DNA of 9,419 bases from H2-BAC3 sp045863035 (GTDB taxonomy: Bacteria > Bacteroidota > Ignavibacteria > Ignavibacteriales > Ignavibacteriaceae): positions 1 to 9,419 of the forward strand of contig BTUV01000104.1 of assembly GCA_045863035.1 (NCBI GenBank). The letters are read 5' to 3'. This document shows, piece by piece, positions 1 through 5,747 of this stretch (position 1 is its first letter; each line of letters opens with the position of its first letter). Position numbers and translations under genes: made by a program. Below the pieces are notes generated by a model. The model worked only from the letters and a program-made list of their open reading frames with translations, did not search any database and was not told the DNA's origin.

Positions 1-49
1 GCGCGGATGAGCACGGATTTTTATATCGCCTCACCGGGCCGGGTGTTAA

Positions 50-84
50 ATCCTGTTCATCCTGTTCATCCATTAATCATGTTC
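50..84. repeat. Degenerate 35-base direct repeat, copy 1
   Basis: This copy aligns without gaps to 172-206 with 28 of 35 identical bases by hand count. It contains an internal tandem of the 9-mer atcctgttc. It ends in ttaatcatgttc, matching ttaatcgtgttc in copy 2. The copies start 122 bases apart. Confidence 0.6.
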
Positions 85-171
85 AAAAACCGAAACCCCG
101 CGCAAAGAAGCTAAGTCGCAAAGAAATTTTTTAACGCTGAGTAAAGCAAAGTATTATTTGTTTTCCCCCTC

Positions 172-206
172 ATCCTCTAAATCCTGTATATCCCTTAATC
201 GTGTTC
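172..206. repeat. Degenerate 35-base direct repeat, copy 2
   Basis: This is the partner of 50-84 (28/35 matches, no gaps). The internal tandem is more decayed here (atcctctaa then atcctgtat), while the 3' part is best kept. Confidence 0.6.
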
Positions 207-238
207 TAATGCATTACTAAATACTCACTCCTCATTAT

Positions 239-256
239 CTGGGGGCCAGCCCCCAG
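239..256. repeat. GC-rich hairpin, 7-bp stem
   Basis: CTGGGGG (239-245) pairs perfectly with CCCCCAG (250-256) around a 4-base loop CCAG. No T-run follows on either strand, so an intrinsic terminator is not supported. A related phrase without the stem, gagccagtccc, follows at 273-283, suggesting a decayed local duplication. Confidence 0.5.
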
Positions 257-420
257 AACAAATGTAAAAATGAGAGCCAGTCCCTATTTATAGCCCCACT
301 CTTAAGACCTAAGTTTTGATCGTGAATCTCCGGTGGTTCTGTTAGTGTGTATCAGAGCTTTGGTTGCAATACCACCGGTGACAAACCATCGTTTCAACAT
401 AATTATTAAAAAAAATCTTG

Positions 421-425
421 TGAGG
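421..425 (+). promoter_or_regulatory. Candidate ribosome binding site supporting the GTG start at 430
   Basis: TGAGG lies four bases before GTG 430, a short but usable spacing. The in-frame stop TGA at 421-423 overlaps it, so the open frame begins only at 424. GTG 430 is therefore the first start able to give the complete signal peptide. The next in-frame ATG, around residue 58, would remove it. Confidence 0.5.
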
Positions 426-429
426 TTTT

Positions 430-2835
430 GTGAGACTTCTTCGCTTCTTTCTTGTGGCGATTCTGTTTATTGTAGGATCGCTTTCCGTTTCCGCCCAGTC
501 ATTTGCCGGGGGTGACGGAACTGTTGGCAACCCCTATCAGGTTGCTACTGCCGCGCATCTTAATAATGTGCGCAGCAATCTTTCTTCCCATTTTATCCAA
601 ATGGCTGATATTGATATGACTACCGAAACCGGTAATTCAGGGGGTGCGTATTGGAACAGTGGCGCGGGCTGGGAGCCCATCGGCACAAATGCAAACCGTT
701 TTCTTGGTAGCTATGACGGAAATGGTTTTAGCATTACAGGCCTTACCATAAACCGACCAGGAACCTGGGCAGTTGGTCTATTTGGTTATGTGGGTAATGA
801 GGTTGTAACACCTTCAATTTCAAATGTAAAACTTGTTAGTGCTTCAGTAACGGCGGGAGGGGATTGCGGTATTCTGTTAGGAAGAGCTCATAAAACAAAC
901 GTTAGCAAATCATCATCCACCGGCTCTGTTTCGGGTGCTGGTTTTACCGGCGGACTGATTGGCTCTGTGCTGCAGGGTTGTATTGTTTCGGAGAGTTACT
1001 CCAATGCAAACGTTACTTCATCACAACACCAGAACGGCGGCTTAGTTGGTTATGCCGATGTAAACAACTCCTTTACCAACTGCTACGCTACCGGAAATGT
1101 AACCTCGACAGGCGGAACCTCTGGCGGATTTATTGGTCAGCCGCGTTCAAGTTCTATGACTAATTGTTATTCCACCGGTGCAGTAAGCAGCCCGGCTCCT
1201 GTTGGCGGATTTGGCGGAACTTTTCATGCTTCAACTGCAACAAATTGTTTTTGGGATACTGAAACTTCTGGTCAGCCCACATCACCAGGTGGTACGGGAA
1301 AAACCACGGCACAGATGAAAACGCAGGGAACCTTTACCGGGTGGGATTTTACTAACGTATGGCAAATCAGCGGCGACTATCCTGATCTTAGAACTAACTC
1401 TCGTCTGCCTGTTATTCTTGTATATATCACTGAGAACAGCAGCGATGTAGAAGCCAATGTTTCATATCCAAAAGTCGGGTTTGGTTCGCCAATTACATCA
1501 CCGTTTAGCTGGACTCCGGTAAGCCCTGACTGGACCTACAATGCACCCAAATGCACAGTATATATAGTCCCGACAGGAAGCGAAGCAATTGTTGCCACAA
1601 GTTTTGTGGTAAACTTTGATGCAACTAAAGCAACTCTTTCTGCCTCAGCAGGCGATAACAATCTCTTTGAAAGCGGTATCTTTTATACACAGGTAACCGG
1701 AACCGGACGGCTGAAAGTTAATGCCTCTAATATATCCTCTTCAATTAATGTAACACCTGGCTCAGGCAAATATCTTGCACGACTTATCTTTACCATGCTT
1801 AAACCGGGTAATATGGAAATTTCACTTGACTCTCTCGACTTCCGCCAGTATGATGTGGATGAAAACGAGCAGATTTCAATTACAACAGAGCCGAGTGCTG
1901 CAAATGTTAAATTTTATCTTGGTGACTTTGCCGCCTCAGGTGATGAAACCACCGGTGACGGTCTTATTAATATTAACGACCTCAGTTTATTTGCTGGTGC
2001 ATACTGGAGCAATCACGCTCAGGTAAGCACTCTTTATAAATCAAAATTTGACGTTGGTCCTACCAATGCATCGGGAAACTACTTTGCGCTTCCTGCTGCC
2101 GACGGCAACATCAACTTTGAAGATCTTATTATCTTCTCAGTTGGCTATGGTAAATCAGCCGGCAATGAACTGCCGAAGGTAAAAATTAATCCGATTAACG
2201 TTACTCTTGGTGAAGAGATCGTTGGCAGCACTGTACGTGTACCTGTCTATCTCTCAGGAAGTGTTGAAGATGTAAGAGGACTTTCATTCAGTTTCAGAAC
2301 CGGAATGACCCTCAAAGGAGTTGAAAAAGCAGGTGAACTGAATAATGAAAACGGTTTTGTGATCTTCCGTCAGGAAGGTTATCTGGTACAGATTGATGCA
2401 GCAGTAATCGGTGCTGATAAAAAAGCAATCTCGGCTGAGGGAATTGTTGCGTATCTGGTATTTGAGAACAAATCATCACTTGAGCTTGAAGCAGTAATTG
2501 TGCGGAACAGTTTTAACCAGGATATCCCAGTTCTTATGAAGGGGAACTCATCACTGAATATCACTCCTGATGCCTATGAACTTTCACAAAACTATCCGAA
2601 TCCGTTTAACCCATCAACAGTTATTACCTTTGCTCTTCCGCAGACCTCTGAGGTAACTCTTAAGATATATAACACACTCGGTCAGGAAGTGGCGGTTCTG
2701 TTGAATAGTGAAACTCTTGAAGCAGGAATGCATAACAGAACATTTGACGCGGGAAAACTGACCAGCGGAGTTTATATATATAAACTGACAGCGGGGAAGT
2801 TTTCAGCAGCGCACAAAATGATTTTGAATAAATAA
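430..2835 (+). CDS. Secreted GLUG-repeat / cohesin-dockerin-like protein with T9SS type A sorting domain
   Basis: This 801-residue protein is probably exported and surface-attached or released. It starts at GTG. A signal peptide covers residues 1-22 (basic MRLLR, hydrophobic core, cleavage after SVSA). Residues about 28-320 form a GLUG-type, probably beta-helical region: an opening GTVGNPYQVATAAHLN motif, then glycine-rich GLUG-like turns near 116 (GLFGYV), 174 (GGLIGSV), 203 (GGLVGYA), 222 (GGFIGQP) and 259 (GGFGGTF), closing with FWDTETSGQ. From residue 331 comes the cassette shared with the next gene: cohesin-like (about 374-492), dockerin-like (498-577, loops GDGLININDL at 509 and ADGNINFEDL at 557), a second cohesin-like domain (582-711) and the sorting domain (716-801, NYPNPFNPST at 721). 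No catalytic motif is visible. GLUG repeats are known from bacterial surface proteins; adhesion or scaffolding is my inference. The sorting domain and signal peptide are the firmest parts, the cohesin/dockerin calls less so. Confidence 0.88.
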   Translation: MRLLRFFLVAILFIVGSLSVSAQSFAGGDGTVGNPYQVATAAHLNNVRSNLSSHFIQMADIDMTTETGNSGGAYWNSGAGWEPIGTNANRFLGSYDGNGFSITGLTINRPGTWAVGLFGYVGNEVVTPSISNVKLVSASVTAGGDCGILLGRAHKTNVSKSSSTGSVSGAGFTGGLIGSVLQGCIVSESYSNANVTSSQHQNGGLVGYADVNNSFTNCYATGNVTSTGGTSGGFIGQPRSSSMTNCYSTGAVSSPAPVGGFGGTFHASTATNCFWDTETSGQPTSPGGTGKTTAQMKTQGTFTGWDFTNVWQISGDYPDLRTNSRLPVILVYITENSSDVEANVSYPKVGFGSPITSPFSWTPVSPDWTYNAPKCTVYIVPTGSEAIVATSFVVNFDATKATLSASAGDNNLFESGIFYTQVTGTGRLKVNASNISSSINVTPGSGKYLARLIFTMLKPGNMEISLDSLDFRQYDVDENEQISITTEPSAANVKFYLGDFAASGDETTGDGLININDLSLFAGAYWSNHAQVSTLYKSKFDVGPTNASGNYFALPAADGNINFEDLIIFSVGYGKSAGNELPKVKINPINVTLGEEIVGSTVRVPVYLSGSVEDVRGLSFSFRTGMTLKGVEKAGELNNENGFVIFRQEGYLVQIDAAVIGADKKAISAEGIVAYLVFENKSSLELEAVIVRNSFNQDIPVLMKGNSSLNITPDAYELSQNYPNPFNPSTVITFALPQTSEVTLKIYNTLGQEVAVLLNSETLEAGMHNRTFDAGKLTSGVYIYKLTAGKFSAAHKMILNK
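1420..2835 (+). repeat. 471-codon C-terminal cassette, copy A
   Basis: Codons 331-801 of the first secreted protein, including the stop codon. It aligns end to end, without a gap, to 3392-4807. I count about 74 differing residues of 471 (about 84% identity). Similarity begins abruptly at VY[IL]TENSSDV and is absent before it. Confidence 0.9.
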
Positions 2836-2866
2836 ATCTTTTAACTAATGAAGAAAAATTAATCAC

Positions 2867-2921
2867 TGTCCTGCTGAACTCTGTCAGCCGGAGGGCAAAC
2901 CGGAAAAAGGTCAGCAGGACA
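2867..2921. repeat. 11-bp inverted repeat in the leader of the second secreted-protein gene
   Basis: TGTCCTGCTGA (2867-2877) pairs perfectly with TCAGCAGGACA (2911-2921). Inside the 33-base loop, CCGG at 2888-2891 can pair with CCGG at 2900-2903. A second TCAGC at 2884-2888 offers an alternative partner for GCTGA at 2873-2877. The sequence after the stem is A-rich (caattaaaaacaac), not T-rich, so this is not a standard terminator for the upstream gene. It ends 29 bases before the ATG of the next gene and may be a leader structure or the 3' end of the upstream message. Confidence 0.6.
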
Positions 2922-2940
2922 CAATTAAAAACAACAAAAT

Positions 2941-2946
2941 AAAGGA
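2941..2946 (+). promoter_or_regulatory. Ribosome binding site of the PPC/cohesin-dockerin gene
   Basis: AAAGGA lies four bases before ATG 2951. It is the clearest Shine-Dalgarno-like site in the window and fixes this start, which also gives a complete signal peptide. Confidence 0.6.
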
Positions 2947-2950
2947 CACA

Positions 2951-4807
2951 ATGAAAAAACTTTCTTTTCTCTTGCTTTGCGGGTTCATGCTGCTGAGCAC
3001 AAATAACCTGTTCGGACAGGTAACTGAGACCGAGCCGAATAATAATTGCGGCCAGGCGGGTATTATATTTATTGACGCAAATACTGTGTACAGCGGTACC
3101 GTTAATGAATCCGGTGATATGTATGATTACTGGTACATTGCTCCCGGTACATCCGGTACGGTAACAATTGCAGCTACCGGAAGGTTCTTTGAAGTTTTCT
3201 CACATACAGATGCTAACTGCGGATCAGCCGGGTATCAGAGAGACGGAGATGGAATTGAGGGAAATCCTTTCGTAATGGCTCTGAATCCTGCAAGATACTA
3301 CATAATTGTGGTTGCGTCTTCTATGCCTCCGGGTAATGTCAGTTATACACTTACTGTTAGCGGAGGCACTTTTGCTTCAAGTGCAACAGGTGTATATCTA
3401 ACTGAAAACAGTTCAGATGTTGATGCAAACATTGCTTATCCTAAAGTTGGATTTGGTTCACCTATCACTTCGCCATTTAACTGGACTCCAACCAGCCCGG
3501 ACTGGACATATAACGCACCAAAGTGCACTCTTTATGTGGTTCCGGAAGGAGATGAAGGTCTGGTAGCTTCCAGCTTTGTTGTGAATTTCGATGCAACCAA
3601 AGCAACTCTTTCTGCCTCAGCAGGTGACAACAACCTGTTTGAAAGCGGTATTTTCTACACTCAGGCAACCGGAGCAGGAAGACTGAAAGTTAATGCTTCA
3701 AATATCTCTTCAGCTATTAACGTAACTCCGGGTTCAGGCAAATATCTTGCACGCCTGATCTTCACCATGCTGAAGCCGGGTCACATGGAAATCACTCTTG
3801 ACTCACTCGACTTCCGCCAGTATGATGTTGCTAACAATGAGCAGGTAGAAGTAGAAACCGAAGATTTTGCAGCAGATGTAAAATTCTATCTCGGTGACTT
3901 TGCATCATCAGGTGTTGAAACCACAGGTGACGGTCTTATCAATATAAACGACCTGAGCATTTTTGCAACTGCTTACTGGAGCAATCATGCACAAGTGAGC
4001 ACGCTCTATAAATCAAAGTTTGACGTTGGTCCTACCAATGCTTCGGGTAACTACTTTGCACTTCCTACCGCTGACGGTAACATCAACTTTGAAGATCTGA
4101 TTATCTTCTCCGTTGGTTATGGTAAATCAGCCGGTAACGAACTGCCAAAAGTAAAAGTTAACCCGATCAATGTAACGCTTGGTGAAGAAATATCAGGCAA
4201 TACCGTGCGTGTTCCAGTATATATAAATGGAAGTGTTGAAGATGTAAGAGGGCTTTCATTCAGCTTCAGAACCGGAATGACACTCCTGGGTGTTGAAAAA
4301 GCAGGTGAACTGAAAAATGAAAACGGCTTTGTTATCTTCCGTCAGGTTGGTGATCAGGTGCAGGTTGATGCAGCAGTAATAGGCGCAGACAAAAAAGCAA
4401 TCTCTGCTGAAGGTATTGTTGCATATCTGGTATTTGAAAACAAATCATCACTTGAACTTGAAGCAGTTATTGCTAGAAACAGCTTCAATCAGGATATCCC
4501 CGTTCTGATGAAGGGAAATTCAGGACTCAGCATTACCCCTGATGCTTATGCACTTTCACAGAACTATCCCAATCCGTTTAACCCATCAACAGTTATCTCT
4601 TTCGCGCTTCCTTCAGCTTCGCAGGTAACGCTTCAGGTGTATAACTCACTTGGTAAAGAAGTAGCTGTACTGGTGAACAATGAGATGCTTGATGCCGGAG
4701 TTCACACCAGAAACTTTGACGCCTCGGCTCTTACAACCGGTGTATATCTCTATAAAATTACTGCGGGAGAATTTTCATCCGTTAAAAAAATGATGTTCAT
4801 AAAATAA
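2951..4807 (+). CDS. Secreted PPC-like / cohesin-dockerin-like protein with T9SS type A sorting domain
   Basis: This 618-residue protein should be exported by Sec and then T9SS. A signal peptide covers residues 1-22 (MKK, hydrophobic run, cleavage near LFG/Q). Residues about 25-139 look like a bacterial pre-peptidase C-terminal (PPC) domain: the TETEPNNN opening, an A-I-x-YSGTV strand, MYDYWYIAPGTSGTVTI and a closing SYTLTVSGG. From residue 148 it carries the 471-residue cassette of the preceding protein: cohesin-like (about 191-309), dockerin-like (315-394, with D327 of GDGLININDL and D375 of ADGNINFEDL in the predicted calcium loops), cohesin-like (399-528) and the sorting domain (533-618, NYPNPFNPST at 538). 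PPC domains usually accompany secreted enzymes, but no protease or glycosidase domain is present, so a non-catalytic surface role is likelier. The gap to the upstream gene is 115 bases with a hairpin, so co-transcription is possible but unproven. Confidence 0.88.
   Translation: MKKLSFLLLCGFMLLSTNNLFGQVTETEPNNNCGQAGIIFIDANTVYSGTVNESGDMYDYWYIAPGTSGTVTIAATGRFFEVFSHTDANCGSAGYQRDGDGIEGNPFVMALNPARYYIIVVASSMPPGNVSYTLTVSGGTFASSATGVYLTENSSDVDANIAYPKVGFGSPITSPFNWTPTSPDWTYNAPKCTLYVVPEGDEGLVASSFVVNFDATKATLSASAGDNNLFESGIFYTQATGAGRLKVNASNISSAINVTPGSGKYLARLIFTMLKPGHMEITLDSLDFRQYDVANNEQVEVETEDFAADVKFYLGDFASSGVETTGDGLININDLSIFATAYWSNHAQVSTLYKSKFDVGPTNASGNYFALPTADGNINFEDLIIFSVGYGKSAGNELPKVKVNPINVTLGEEISGNTVRVPVYINGSVEDVRGLSFSFRTGMTLLGVEKAGELKNENGFVIFRQVGDQVQVDAAVIGADKKAISAEGIVAYLVFENKSSLELEAVIARNSFNQDIPVLMKGNSGLSITPDAYALSQNYPNPFNPSTVISFALPSASQVTLQVYNSLGKEVAVLVNNEMLDAGVHTRNFDASALTTGVYLYKITAGEFSSVKKMMFIK
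3392..4807 (+). repeat. 471-codon C-terminal cassette, copy B
   Basis: Codons 148-618 of the second secreted protein, including the stop codon, collinear with 1420-2835. By hand count the differences are uneven: about 27 in the first 167 residues, 5 in the 80-residue dockerin-like part, 14 in the next 138 and 28 in the last 86 (sorting domain). Many identical residues use different codons, so the duplication is not recent. Confidence 0.9.
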
Positions 4808-4826
4808 AAGGACTTACCCTTCCCGA

Positions 4827-4864
4827 GAAAGCGGGTGTGGTTGAACTGTAGCCGCCCCGCTTTC
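4827..4864. repeat. 9-bp inverted repeat just before the third secreted-protein gene
   Basis: GAAAGCGGG (4827-4835) pairs perfectly with CCCGCTTTC (4856-4864) around a 20-base loop. No T-run follows. The 3' arm ends two bases before ATG 4867, so if that start is used the stem would cover its ribosome binding region. If the in-frame ATG at 4885 is used the stem lies about 20 bases upstream. Confidence 0.55.
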
Positions 4865-4866
4865 AA

Positions 4867-5661
4867 ATGGAAATAAGAAAAGCAATGAATATATATAGCC
4901 ATCTGCAAAAATGGATTTTTCTTTCAGCTCTGTTTCTGTTGGCTCCGCAAGCCGGAGCACAGCAGATTGTAGTATCTGCCTCCCCAATGGTGATAACTGT
5001 TGGTGATACTGTGTCAGTAAGGATTTTGGTGAGCGATGCCGCAGAGCTGAAAGTATATTCTGTAAAGGTTTCTTATGCAACTGATATACTAAAGTGTATA
5101 TCAATAAAAAAAATGGAATTTTTGAGCGGACCATTTTCAACGTTTTTCTTTTCTAAAGCAGACTCAGCAATCGGAGTTGTTCAGGTTGATGAGGCAATCT
5201 TGGGAACAGGAGTGGCAACAGGCAGCGGCGGACTTTTTGAAATGAAATTTAAGGCCCGTCAGCAGGGATCCTCCCCATTAAATTTTACCCTGCTTGACCT
5301 CCGTAACGGGAGCAATCAGCTGGTATCGTTTGTACCACAAAACGGAAACGTAACAGTGCAGACGGCTACGGGGCTGAATGATGATGCAGAGGGTGCATCA
5401 TCATTCATATTCCGTCAGAATTATCCGAATCCTTTTAATCCGGCTACGAAAATTGCATTTGACCTGACGCAATCCGGCCAAGTACTGCTTGAGGTATTTA
5501 CGCTGATGGGAGAAAAGGTTGCAACGCTGGAAAAAGGCGAACTGGCGACGGGGCATCATACATATCTGTTTAGCGGAGATGGGTTGCCCAGTGGTGTGTA
5601 TGTTTGCCGCCTGAGTGCGGGGAGCAGGAGCAAATCAGTAAAAATGAATCTGCTTAAATAA
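4867..5661 (+). CDS. Small secreted cohesin-like protein with T9SS type A sorting domain
   Basis: A 264-residue exported protein. The first ATG gives a signal peptide with cleavage after QAGA (residue 31). The in-frame ATG at 4885 (residue 7, MNIYSHLQKW) gives a more ordinary n-region and has a purine-rich AAGAAAAG before it, so the true start may be 4885. Residues about 33-165 form one cohesin-like beta-sandwich: the ASPMVITVGDTVSVRILVSD opening strand, YSVKVSYATDILK, a middle segment with GVVQVDEAILGTG, and GLFEMKFKARQQG. This pattern matches cohesin domains of secreted FCB proteins more closely than any enzyme fold I know. Residues about 178-264 are the sorting domain (NYPNPFNPAT at 185, GVYVCRLSAG near 243). 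There is no dockerin-like part. It lies 59 bases after the dockerin-bearing protein and could be its partner, which is inference. Confidence 0.82.
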   Translation: MEIRKAMNIYSHLQKWIFLSALFLLAPQAGAQQIVVSASPMVITVGDTVSVRILVSDAAELKVYSVKVSYATDILKCISIKKMEFLSGPFSTFFFSKADSAIGVVQVDEAILGTGVATGSGGLFEMKFKARQQGSSPLNFTLLDLRNGSNQLVSFVPQNGNVTVQTATGLNDDAEGASSFIFRQNYPNPFNPATKIAFDLTQSGQVLLEVFTLMGEKVATLEKGELATGHHTYLFSGDGLPSGVYVCRLSAGSRSKSVKMNLLK

Positions 5662-5747
5662 TCAAAATTTGGAACGCCTAAAAGAAAACAAAATCACAAA
5701 TTATGTACGGAAAACTGCTTAGATTTCAAGTTCATCGTTGATGAATT

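Larger units (their letters stand above)
1..429. other. Non-coding, repeat-rich intergenic region
   Basis: No convincing gene lies here. The short open frames at its right end are out of frame with, or antisense to, the start of the following gene and have no recognisable protein character. The stretch contains two diverged copies of a 35-base repeat (50-84 and 172-206), a short CGCAAAGAA direct repeat (101-109 and 117-125) and a GC-rich hairpin (239-256). Phrases of the type 'atcctgttcatcctgttcatcc' and 'cgcaaagaagctaagtcgcaaag' resemble low-complexity intergenic repeats I have seen in many environmental FCB and proteobacterial genomes; that resemblance is from memory. The promoter of the downstream gene should lie here, but I could not place it with confidence. 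Confidence 0.7.

Noticed and set aside
287..318. Possible Bacteroidota-type promoter (TTTA at 287-290, AAGTTTTG at 311-318) before the first gene
   Set aside because: The -7 element departs from TAnnTTTG at the first base and the -33 element is only partly TTTG. In AT-rich intergenic DNA this match is easily due to chance.
333..530. Two small open frames around the start of the first secreted-protein gene
   Set aside because: One is out of frame and the other antisense to the clear signal peptide of the large gene; neither has a recognisable protein pattern.
2838..2950. Intrinsic terminator after the first secreted-protein gene
   Set aside because: The strong stem is followed by an A-rich, not T-rich, stretch on the coding strand, so a standard rho-independent terminator is not supported.
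2951..2983. Lipobox at LLLC in the signal peptide of the second secreted protein
   Set aside because: The positions before the cysteine do not fit [ASTVI][GAS]C, and the hydrophobic core continues past it to a normal signal peptidase I site near residue 22.
4814..5140. 108-codon antisense frame over the small cohesin gene
   Set aside because: It runs opposite to a well-supported gene with signal peptide and sorting domain and shows no domain of its own.
5668..5727. TTTG at 5668-5671 and TAGATTTC at 5720-5727 as a promoter for the kinase gene
   Set aside because: The spacing is about 48 bases, far from the roughly 20 expected, and the -7 match lacks the final G.
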